A stretch of 64,000 nucleotides of DNA, taken from NCBI GenBank assembly GCA_024653345.1, contig JANLFV010000003.1:116646-180645 (forward strand), in the 5' to 3' direction. Of this stretch, positions 34,725-43,400 are shown in pieces; within the stretch, counting starts at the first letter, position 1; each line of letters begins with the position of its first letter. This DNA comes from Candidatus Acetothermia bacterium. GTDB taxonomy: Bacteria > Bipolaricaulota > Bipolaricaulia > RBG-16-55-9 > JANLFV01. The position numbers and the translations under genes are program-made. A model generated the notes under the pieces. That model made no database searches. It worked only from the letters and a program-made list of their open reading frames with translations, and was not told the DNA's origin.

Positions 34725-35071
34725 TGCTATACACGCTGGTCTTCGCACTGTTCCTCATCGGCCTCTACGCGACGATCACCAAGCGGAACTTGATCAAGAT
34801 CATCATCGGGGTGATCATCATGGAGCAGTCGGTCAATCTCTTCTTGCTCCTCGTCGGCTACCGCATGGGCGGGATGGCCCCGATCCTGGACAAGGAGACC
34901 TCGTTGCAGGAGTTCGTCGCCAGGGCAGTCGACCCTCTGCCGCAGGCCCTGGTGATCACCTCCATCGTCATCAGCCTCGGGACGATCGCGCTGATGGTGG
35001 CGATCGCCATCAGGATCTACGAGAAATACGGGACCTACGACATCGCGGAGATCCGGAGGTTGCGCGGATGA
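34724..35071 (+). CDS. mrpC: MrpC/MbhG (NuoK-like) subunit
   Basis: 115 residues with three transmembrane segments, the NuoK/MrpC size. The family run KRNLIKIIIGVIIMEQSVNLFLL with the membrane Glu is present, as is the DPLPQALVITSIVISLGTIAL signature. Overlaps mrpD by four bases. Confidence 0.92.
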   Translation: MLYTLVFALFLIGLYATITKRNLIKIIIGVIIMEQSVNLFLLLVGYRMGGMAPILDKETSLQEFVARAVDPLPQALVITSIVISLGTIALMVAIAIRIYEKYGTYDIAEIRRLRG

Positions 35072-36588
35072 GCTGGGTCTTCCTCCTCGTAGCCCTGCCC
35101 CTCGGCGGAGGGTTCCTCCTCCCGCTCTTCGACAAGCGCTGGGCGGAGAGGTGGCTCCCCAGGGGCTCGGAGGCCCTCACTCTCGCCCTGACGCTGGCGA
35201 CCGCCGGCCTAGCCTTCGCCACGATCGGCTGGGAGGGGATCTACCGGATGGGCGGCTGGTCCCCGCCACTGGGGATCAACCTTGTGGTCGACGGCCTCTC
35301 CTCGCTGATGCTGGTCGTGATCAATTCGATCGCCCTCTTGGTCACGATCTACTCCTTCAAATACATGGAGGACTACACCCCGACGGGGAAATACTACAGC
35401 CTCTTCCTCCTGATGCTCGCGGGGATGAACGGGGTGATCCTCACCGGGGACATGTTCAACCTCTTTGTCTTCCTCGAGATCGCCTCGATCGCCTCCTACG
35501 CGCTCGTGGGCTACCGCCGCGGGGCGGTGGAGCTGGAGGCGGCCTTCAAATACCTGATCCTCGGGTCGATCGGCTCAGCGTTCATCATCTTCGGGGTGGG
35601 ACTGCTCTACGCCGCGACGGGCCAGCTGAACATGGCCCAAGTCTCGCGGAACCTCGCCGGCCAGGGGCGTGGGGTGATCGGCGGGATCACCGCGGCCTTC
35701 TTCCTCGTCGGCTTCGGGCTGAAGGCGGCCCAGGTCCCGTTCCACGCCTGGCTCCCGGACGCCCACTCCTCCGCGCCCAGCCCGATCTCAGCGATCCTCT
35801 CGGGCGTGCTCATCAAGGCCCTGGGGGTCTACTGCCTGGCCCGGGTCTTCTTCAATGTCCTGGGGATCGACGAGATCGAGGGGAACATCCTGATGTGGGG
35901 CGGGACGCTCTCCATGGTGGTCGGGGCGCTCTTGGCCGTCGGGCAGGAGGACCTGAAGCGGCTGCTCGCCTACTCCTCGATCAGCCAGGTGGGCTACATC
36001 GTCCTGGCCCTGGGGATGGGCGGGATCATGCTCTCGCGAGGCGAGCAGGCCCTGGCGAGCCTGGCCCTAGTCGGGGCGCTCTTCCACTTGATCAATCATG
36101 CGGCCAACAAGGCCCTCTTGTTCCTCGCCAGCGGCGCGATCGAGGAGCAGGCCCAGACCCGCCAGCTCGGGGAGATGGGCGGCCTCTTCCACCGGATGCC
36201 GGTCACGGGGACGACTACCCTCTGCGGGGTCCTCTCCATCGCGGGGATTCCGCCGTTCGCCGGGTTCTGGAGCAAGCTGATCATCATCGTCGCTGCCCTG
36301 TGGGGCGGGTTCTATGCCGTGGCCACGCTGCTGATCGCCACGAGCGTCCTCACCCTGGCCTATTACATGCGCGTTGAGCGGGAGGCCTTCTTCGGCGCTG
36401 TCCCCGAGAGGCTCCAGAAGGTCAAGGAGGCCCCAGCCGCCATGGCCTGGGCGATGGGGCTCCTGGCGGCCGGCGCGGTCGGGCTGGGAGTGCTCTACCT
36501 CCCGGGGCTGCGGGAGATGGTCCTCCAGCCGGCGATGAATGTCCTCTTGGAGGGGCTGCGGTATGCCCAGATGGTCCTCGGAGGTTAG
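35068..36588 (+). CDS. mrpD: MrpD/MbhH (NuoN-like) antiporter subunit
   Basis: 506 residues from the ATG at 35068 (ATGA overlap with mrpC), about 14 transmembrane segments. Channel residues: Glu in LFVFLEIASIASYALVGY, Lys in GLKAAQVPFHAWLPDAHSSAPSP and in DLKRLLAYSSISQVGY, and NHAANKALLFLASGAIEE. Together with the NuoL-like gene at 31875 the complex has two antiporter-type subunits. Confidence 0.92.
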   Translation: MSWVFLLVALPLGGGFLLPLFDKRWAERWLPRGSEALTLALTLATAGLAFATIGWEGIYRMGGWSPPLGINLVVDGLSSLMLVVINSIALLVTIYSFKYMEDYTPTGKYYSLFLLMLAGMNGVILTGDMFNLFVFLEIASIASYALVGYRRGAVELEAAFKYLILGSIGSAFIIFGVGLLYAATGQLNMAQVSRNLAGQGRGVIGGITAAFFLVGFGLKAAQVPFHAWLPDAHSSAPSPISAILSGVLIKALGVYCLARVFFNVLGIDEIEGNILMWGGTLSMVVGALLAVGQEDLKRLLAYSSISQVGYIVLALGMGGIMLSRGEQALASLALVGALFHLINHAANKALLFLASGAIEEQAQTRQLGEMGGLFHRMPVTGTTTLCGVLSIAGIPPFAGFWSKLIIIVAALWGGFYAVATLLIATSVLTLAYYMRVEREAFFGAVPERLQKVKEAPAAMAWAMGLLAAGAVGLGVLYLPGLREMVLQPAMNVLLEGLRYAQMVLGG

Positions 36589-36591
36589 AAG

Positions 36592-37083
36592 ATGAGATGG
36601 GCTTGGGCGTTCGTGCTCTCGTTCGGCTTCTGGCTCCTCCTCACCTGGCCTCCGGGCTGGCAGGAGCTCTCCGTCGGGCTGGTCGCCGCAGTCGTGGCCA
36701 CGACCTTCTTCGGGAGGATGCTCCGGCTGAAGACCGTCCGCCGCCTCTTCGACCCCCGCCGCTACTTCTGGGCGATCTGCTATGTTCTAGTGCTCATCTA
36801 TCGGATCTTCGTGGCCAACCTCGATGTGGCCTATCGCGTCCTCCACCCCGAGATGCCGATCAAGCCGGGGATCGTCAAGGTGAAGACCGTCCTCCAGAAC
36901 GAGGTGGCCAAGACGGTCCTGGCCAACTCGATCACCCTCACCCCCGGGACGCTCTCGGTCGACATCACCGATGACGGCTACCTCTATGTCCACTGGATCA
37001 ACGTCCGCGCGATGCAGGAGGAGGAGGCCTCGAGCTACATCGTTGGCCGGTTTGAGTCGCTCTTGAGGAGGATCTTCGAATGA
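36592..37083 (+). CDS. mrpE: MrpE subunit
   Basis: 163 residues, two or three N-terminal hydrophobic segments then a soluble domain. MnhE hallmarks: NLDVAYRVLHPEMPIKPGIV and NSITLTPGTLSVDI. Three bases after mrpD; overlaps mrpF by four bases. Confidence 0.92.
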   Translation: MRWAWAFVLSFGFWLLLTWPPGWQELSVGLVAAVVATTFFGRMLRLKTVRRLFDPRRYFWAICYVLVLIYRIFVANLDVAYRVLHPEMPIKPGIVKVKTVLQNEVAKTVLANSITLTPGTLSVDITDDGYLYVHWINVRAMQEEEASSYIVGRFESLLRRIFE

Positions 37084-37346
37084 CCGCTTATGATGTGACC
37101 TTCTTTGCGCTCCTCGGCGCATGCTGCTTCCTCTGCCTCTACCGGATCGCCTTCGGGCCGACCCCGCCCGACCGCGCGGTGGGGATCGACATCCTGGGGA
37201 TCGTCATCGTGGGGTTCTCCGCGCTGTCCGCCCTGATCACGGGGAAGGATTACTACATGAACATCGCCCTGGCCTGGACGCTGATTGCCTTCATCGGGAC
37301 GATCGCCCTGGCGAAGTTCCTCGAGGGGAGGAGCTACGATGAGTGA
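37080..37346 (+). CDS. mrpF: MrpF subunit
   Basis: 88 residues, three transmembrane segments, with the MnhF pattern LYRIAFGPTPPDRAVGIDILG. The order mrpE-F-G matches canonical Mrp operons. Confidence 0.92.
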   Translation: MTAYDVTFFALLGACCFLCLYRIAFGPTPPDRAVGIDILGIVIVGFSALSALITGKDYYMNIALAWTLIAFIGTIALAKFLEGRSYDE

Positions 37347-37689
37347 GCCGATCGGGATCACCTTGATCTTCATTGGCGTCCTGTTCGACCTCCTGGGCTG
37401 CATCGGGCTCATCCGCCTCCCCGATGTCTATAACCGCCTCCAGGCGGCGACGAAGACCGTGACCTTGGGGACCTGCCTGATCCTGACCGGCGTGGCGGTC
37501 GCCTCGGGCACGGTCACCATCCAGATCAAGGCGATGCTCGCCCTGGCGCTCGTCCTGATTGCCTCGCCCACAGCCGCCCACGCCCTGGCCCGCGGGGCCT
37601 ACTCGCTGGGGGTGAAGCTCTGGGAGAAGAGCGTCGTTGACCGCTACGGCGAGGACCTGGGGAAGGAGGGAGAAGATGAGGCGGCCTAA
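37339..37689 (+). CDS. mrpG: MrpG subunit
   Basis: 116 residues from the ATG at 37339, three transmembrane segments plus a charged tail. The MnhG core GCIGLIRLPDVYNRLQAATK is conserved. Overlaps mrpF by 8 bases and the ferredoxin gene by 14. Confidence 0.92.
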   Translation: MSEPIGITLIFIGVLFDLLGCIGLIRLPDVYNRLQAATKTVTLGTCLILTGVAVASGTVTIQIKAMLALALVLIASPTAAHALARGAYSLGVKLWEKSVVDRYGEDLGKEGEDEAA

Positions 37690-38113
37690 GCTGCGGGAGC
37701 TCGGGGAGGCCCTCCTCGCCCTCCTCCAGGGGCCCTACACCACGAAGTTCCTCGCCGCGCCCGCACCGGCCCCGACCTACCGCGGCGCGCCCCGCTACTA
37801 TGAAGATCTTTGCATCGCCTGCGGGACCTGCTTCCGCGTCTGCCCCGCCAACGCCATCTCGCTCGAGGAGCTGGGGGAGCGCGAGGGGGTCAAGTGGCGC
37901 CGCCTGCGGGTGGACTACGGCCGATGCATCTTCTGCGGGACCTGCGAGGCCAACTGCCCCGTCAACCCCAAGGCGATCCGCCTCTCCAACGAGTATGACC
38001 TCGCCTATGTCGGGGACGAGGACCACTACTCCGTCTCCGAGGTCCCGATCGGGGGGAAGAAGGTCCTTCAGAAGGGCTCCTCAGCCCTGCGTTCAGGTTC
38101 AGGCTCAGCCTGA
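37676..38113 (+). CDS. 2x[4Fe-4S] ferredoxin subunit (MbhN/EchF/NuoI-like)
   Basis: 145 residues from the ATG at 37676 with GGAGG upstream. Two CxxCxxCxxxCP clusters are present: CIACGTCFRVCP and CIFCGTCEANCP, in a NuoI-like setting (KFLAAPAPAPTYRG then YYEDLC). It links the external donor to the small subunit. Last gene of the operon; its final 46 bases overlap the 3' end of the convergent topA. Confidence 0.92.
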   Translation: MRRPKLRELGEALLALLQGPYTTKFLAAPAPAPTYRGAPRYYEDLCIACGTCFRVCPANAISLEELGEREGVKWRRLRVDYGRCIFCGTCEANCPVNPKAIRLSNEYDLAYVGDEDHYSVSEVPIGGKKVLQKGSSALRSGSGSA

Positions 38114-40365
38114 GCCTCGATATACCCGCATTCCTTGTTCGAGCACACGAGCTTCCCCTTGCGCTCGGTCAGGACACCCTGAGCGCACTTCGGGCAGAGC
38201 TTGACCGGCCGGGCATTGGTGATGAAACTGCACTCCGGGTAGCGGGAGCAGCCGTAGAAGACCCGGCGGGCCTTAGGAGAATAGCGCTCGACCAGCTCGG
38301 CCCCGCAGAGCGGGCAGGGGACCCCGATCGTGTAAGGCCGGGTCCCCTTGCACTTCGGATAGTCCTTGCAGCCGTAGAACCGCCCGAACTTCCCCTGGCG
38401 GAGGACCATCGGCCCGCCGCAGATCGGGCAGCGAAGCTTAGGCTCGACTGCTGGCGCGCTCGGCGGCCCTTCGCTCGGGGGAGCCGCCTTCACGAGCAGC
38501 TTCTGGTCGACATAGGCGACCTCCACCCCTTCGGGGAGCGGCTTGGTGTTCTTGCACTCGGGGTAGCGCGAGCAGCCGAGGTAGGCCTTCCCCTTCCAGA
38601 AGCGGAGCTCCATCGGGGCCCCGCACTTGTCGCACTCCTGGTCAGTGAGGACCCGGAAGGGGCTCCGGCCGTCTTGGACCTCCCGCTTCACCTTCGCCAG
38701 CTGCTTCTCGAACGGGCCGTAGAAGCCCTGGAGCACATCGAGGCGGGAGAGCTCCCCCTCGCTGATCCGGTCGAGGCTCTCCTCCATCTTGGCCGTGAAG
38801 CCCTCCTCAACAGTGAGCGGGAAGTAGCGCTTGAGGAAGTCGGTGGCCACGAAGCCGAGGAGCGTCGGTCGGAGAACCCCCTTCTCCTTCTGGACATAGC
38901 CCCGCTCCTCGATCGTGGAGACGATCGTGGCATAGGTCGAGGGCCGCCCGATCCCCTTCTCCTCCAATGCTTTTACTAAACCGGCCTCGCTGTAGCGGGC
39001 TGGCGGCTCGGTGAAGTGCTGCTCCGGGAAGGCCCCGAGCAGCCTCAGCCGCTCCCCGGCCTTAAGATCCGGGACCTCCACCCCCTCGTCCGCCAGCTTC
39101 TGGAGCTTGAGGACCTTGAGGAAGCCCTCGAACTCGAGCCTGCTCCCCGTGGCCTGGAAGAGGCAGTCGCCCGCGCCGACCTCGGCCTTCCGCCGGGAGT
39201 AGCGGGCCTCGGCCATCTGGGTGGCGACAAACCGCTCCCAGATCAGCTTGTAGAGCCGGTATTGGTCGCGAGTCAGGAATCGCTTGACCGATTCGGGCGT
39301 CCTTGCCACGGCGGTCGGGCGGATCGCCTCGTGCGCGTCCTGGGCCTTCTTGCTCTTGAAGAACCGGACCTCGGGGGAGAGATACTCTGCGCCATACTCC
39401 TCCTTGATGAACGCCCTCAGCTCGGCCTGGGCCTCGGCGGAGACCCGCGTCGAGTCGGTCCGCATGTAGGTGATCAGCCCCTCGTGCCCCTCCTCGAGCT
39501 CCACGCCCTCGTAGAGCTGCTGCGCCAGGTCCATCGTCCGCTTCGGCGAGAACTTCAGCAGGGAAGAGGCGGCCTGTTGGAGGGTGCTGGTGATGAACGG
39601 CGGCGGGGGCGTCCGGGTCTGCTCCTCCTCGGTGACGCTCCGGACGAGGAACTCGGCCCGGCCGAGCTCCTCGAGGAGCGCGTCGACCGCCTCGCGGCTA
39701 CCGAGGGCGGGCTTCTTCCCCTTTACCTTAACCAGCTCAGCCCGGAACGGCGCGCCGTCCCCCAGCTCGACCTCGAGGGTCCAATACTCCTCCGGCTTGA
39801 AAGCCTGGATCTCCCGCTCCCGGTCGACTATTAGTCTCAGGGCCACCGACTGGACTCGACCGGCGGAGAGGCCCTCATACCTGCTCCCGGAGAGGGACTT
39901 GGAGAGCAAGGGGCTCACGAGGTAGCCGACGAGCCGGTCGAGGATCCGCCTCGCCCGCTGGGCCTCGACCCGCGCGAGGTCGATCTCGCCCGGCTGTTCA
40001 ATGGCCTTGAGGATCACCTTCTTCGTGATCTCGTTGAAGACGATCCGCTGGAAGCGCCTCTTGTCCTGGTGGTCGAGGACCTCGAAGAGGTCGTAGGCGA
40101 TCGCCTCCCCCTCGCGGTCGTTGTCCGTAGCGAGGTAGATCACGCTCGCGCGGGCCGCCTCCTCGCGGAGCTTCTTCACCACCCGGCGGTCCTTGATCAC
40201 CAGGTGCGGCTCGAACCCCCGCTCGATGTCCACGCCCAGGCTCGTCTCGAGGAGGTCCCGGACATGGCCCATCGAGCTCACGACCTTGAAGCCCCGGCCG
40301 AGGTAGCGGCCGATCGTGCGGGACTTGGCCGGGGATTCAACGATCACCAGCTTGCTCAATGTCAC
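38068..40365 (-). CDS. topA: DNA topoisomerase I
   Basis: 765 residues, type IA. The Toprim domain begins KLVIVESPAKSRTIGRYLG with DNDREGEA. The active-site Tyr is in ITYMRTDSTRVS, and the GLSAGRVQSVALRLIVDRE segment is intact. Four C-terminal zinc-ribbon modules (CDKCGAPM, CPICGGPM, CPLCGAEL, CPKCAQG) bind DNA. The start is GTG (40365) or TTG (40359); a TATAGT box about 7 bases upstream suggests a leaderless message. The 3' end overlaps the ferredoxin gene. Confidence 0.95.
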   Translation of the reverse strand: MTLSKLVIVESPAKSRTIGRYLGRGFKVVSSMGHVRDLLETSLGVDIERGFEPHLVIKDRRVVKKLREEAARASVIYLATDNDREGEAIAYDLFEVLDHQDKRRFQRIVFNEITKKVILKAIEQPGEIDLARVEAQRARRILDRLVGYLVSPLLSKSLSGSRYEGLSAGRVQSVALRLIVDREREIQAFKPEEYWTLEVELGDGAPFRAELVKVKGKKPALGSREAVDALLEELGRAEFLVRSVTEEEQTRTPPPPFITSTLQQAASSLLKFSPKRTMDLAQQLYEGVELEEGHEGLITYMRTDSTRVSAEAQAELRAFIKEEYGAEYLSPEVRFFKSKKAQDAHEAIRPTAVARTPESVKRFLTRDQYRLYKLIWERFVATQMAEARYSRRKAEVGAGDCLFQATGSRLEFEGFLKVLKLQKLADEGVEVPDLKAGERLRLLGAFPEQHFTEPPARYSEAGLVKALEEKGIGRPSTYATIVSTIEERGYVQKEKGVLRPTLLGFVATDFLKRYFPLTVEEGFTAKMEESLDRISEGELSRLDVLQGFYGPFEKQLAKVKREVQDGRSPFRVLTDQECDKCGAPMELRFWKGKAYLGCSRYPECKNTKPLPEGVEVAYVDQKLLVKAAPPSEGPPSAPAVEPKLRCPICGGPMVLRQGKFGRFYGCKDYPKCKGTRPYTIGVPCPLCGAELVERYSPKARRVFYGCSRYPECSFITNARPVKLCPKCAQGVLTERKGKLVCSNKECGYIEAQAEPEPERRAEEPF

Positions 40366-40400
40366 TTTGTCACTATAACTGAGGCAGACTAGCCCTGCAA
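40366..40400 (-). promoter_or_regulatory. topA promoter, apparently leaderless
   Basis: Reading the minus strand, TTGCAG, 17 bases and TATAGT end about 7 bases before the GTG start of topA. The -35 is weak, the -10 good. Confidence 0.4.
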
Positions 40401-40468
40401 GGACGCCGGTGAGGCCGCGCTCACGCCAGACTATCTCCCGCGTTTCTCGAGGATTCTCTCCCTCCCTC

Positions 40469-43400
40469 TTACTGCCTCCTCACCTCGATGTTATCGATGA
40501 CCAGATCGCCGTTGAAGTCGTCGATCGTAGCCACGATGCGCGGTTGCAGCACACGATAGTTGCTGAAGGCATATATTACGATGTAGCGCCGATCGTCCGC
40601 CGCGCCATCACTGTCAAAGTCCCCCTCTCTGATGTCGCGGGGCTTGATGATCTCCACCCGCGCATCGAGCAGCACGTTGGAGTCTATATCGATCGCCACT
40701 GAATCGGCTATGCCATCCCTATCGCTATCCTCCAGCCAGAGCCGGTCGTCCTCCTCCCCGTCCAGGTCTAGATCCGCGGTGAAGGCAATGGGATGGTCGT
40801 CGGCGTCAAGGAGATCAGTCCCGGCCACAACTTCATCCTCATCCGCGAACCCGTCGCCATCTCTGTCCACCGGTTCGCCCCGCAGCGGCCAAATGATCGG
40901 GATCAACGGCGAGTTGCAGGGGTCAGGATCGAGCCCGTCGATGAACCCGTCGGAGTCGGAGTCGCGGTTCGTCGGGTCCAAGAGCGACACGGAGATGGTG
41001 GTGAAGTCCGGGCCGTCCTCATCAAGGCGGCCGTCCAAGTCATTATCAAGGCCATCTGGTGGGTCCTCATCGATCAGCCCGTCACCATCGTTGTCCAGGT
41101 TCGTGATGGGGGCTGGCGCTGGGCAGACGTAGGCAACCTCTGCTCCGTCCAGGAGCCAGTCGTTGTCCGTGTCGTGATCGAGCGGATTCGTCGGGTTGAA
41201 CGGGAAGGCGTGTGGCGGGTTAGGCTGGTTCCGTTCCGCGTAGTCAGAGAGCCCGTCGTGGTCAGTGTCAAGGTCGCAGGGGTCGGTCTCTGTTGGGTAA
41301 GGGATCGGGGGGCCAGGGAGGGGGTCAGCATGATCGAACTCACTGGGCAGAAAGTCGAAGTTCCCATCGTGATTGCGGTCCTCATATCCATCGGACAGTC
41401 CGTCGCCATCACTGTCCGGGTTGAGAGGGTCCATGCAGCCGCCTGCCGGGTAGACAACAGTGATCGGACGCCCGAAGAGGTCCTCAGCCGGGATCATCCC
41501 CTGGCGTGAGCTAGAGAATCCCAGCTTCTCTACACCGTCGCCCTCTCCATCGCCGTCGGTATCGAACTGATTGGGATCAGTCTCTCCCGCGTCCACTTTG
41601 CCGTTGCCGTTCTCATCCTCACCAAGTCCGTTGGGGTTAGGGTGGTCGCCTATCTGGCCCACGCTGCCAGTGCCGCCGAAGCACAAGGGATTGGTGCCCG
41701 AGTCATCGATCCCCGCGGAGGGCGTGTGGCCTCCGCCGTCGCATAGGCCGTCGCCATCGGTGTCAGCCGTGACCGGGTTAGTTGTATTCGTGCTGAAGAC
41801 CTCCACCCCGTCACCCAAACCGTCGTCATCTGTGTCGAAGTCCAGCGGATCGGCGGGAATCGGGCCTTGGCCCAAGAACTCACTGTCGACACGGCCGTCG
41901 TTATCCGTATCCCAGTCGAGGGGATCCGTGCCGATCTGGAACTCCTCGCCATCGAGCACTCCATCACCGTCGGAATCAGGATCGCAGATGCCAGTCACAA
42001 GTTCCCCGACTTCCAGCTCGCCCGCGTTGTTCTTATCCGGAACAGCCGGGGTCTTGTTCGGCGTCGGTGCGTCGGCTACATCGGCCACTGCGTCTTCTCT
42101 GTCACGCAAGCCGTCGGCATCGGAGTCGAAGCTGTTCGCATATCCATCCAGCAGAGTCCCGGAGCCATTGTCCGTGTTGCACCCGGGCCGGAACTCAATG
42201 TTGTCGTTGATCCCATCACCATCGGTGTCCATCTGCAAGGGATCAGTCTCGTCTAGTGGGCCAGGTGGGTTGTGGAACTGCGCTGTGCCGCTGAGCGCCT
42301 CTTCACAGTCGGACAGGCAGGCGATAGTGCCAGCGCCACTATGCCCAGCCAACAGTGGGGCGCTACCAGGAGCCCGGCCAAAGATGACGCCATCCGCAGT
42401 ATCGCCATCGGTGTCAGGGTTCAGCGGGTCGGTGAAGAAGGTCTGGATCTCTTCCGTATCGCTGAGCCCGTCGTTATCACTATCCCAATCCCCCGCGTCT
42501 GTCCCCTGGGCAATCTCCTTACCGTCCAGGGTGCCGTCACCGTCAGAGTCAGCATCGCAACGGTTGACTCTGAAATCGTCATTCAATTCGCCGTCATTGC
42601 CTGCAGCAGCGGTGACGTCCGTGTCTGCCTCAACTCCATCCTGAAGAGCATCATCATCGGAGTCATCGTCGTTGATGAACGGACAGACAGTGTCGCGGAT
42701 TGTCCCATCGACTGTGCCGCCAGGAAACTCGATAGCATCTCCAAGCCCGTCATCATCGGTATCCGGGTCGAGCGGATCACTGACCTGCTCGAACTGGCGG
42801 TCTGGGAAGGCCCCGCTCAGGATGAAGACCTCGTCATAGTCCGCGAGCCCATCACCATCAGAATCGGCAGCCGAGCAGGTCGTGAAGGTGCGGTTCTGCT
42901 CTTCATTGTCCGAGAGGCCATCGTTGTCAGTATCGGGGTCGGCCGGGTGGCAGCCCGAGCCGCTACCCAGCTCGAAGCCGTCGCTGAGGCCGTCGCCATC
43001 CGTGTCAAACACCGTTGGGTCAGGCTCACCTTCTCCCGAGCAATCGCCGAAAGGAGCCAGCGTGCAACCCGAGACTCCAAAGATCCCATCGCCATCAAGA
43101 TCCTCCGCCCCATCGAGGATCTCATCCCCGTCGGTATCGGGATTCATGGGGTCGGTCCCCGCGCTCGCCTCACTCCGAACGATCCCCGTGACCGGGTGTA
43201 AGGGACAAGCCGAGGTGCCGTCACCATCGACATCCCCGCCATCCCCGTCGCAGAGGCCGTCGTCATCGGTATCCAGGTCCAGGGCGCTTGTGCGCTGGGC
43301 CAAGTCCTGTGGATCGGTCTTCCCGTCGTCATCGGTGTCCTTGTCGCACATGTCCGTGAGCTGGAACGTGGACTCAAACCCATCCGATGTCCCCACTCCG

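Noticed and set aside
42272-43201. Long plus-strand open frames opposite the giant surface protein
   Set aside because: They arise because repeated Asp/Gly codons read without stops on the other strand; no ribosome sites or family-like sequence.
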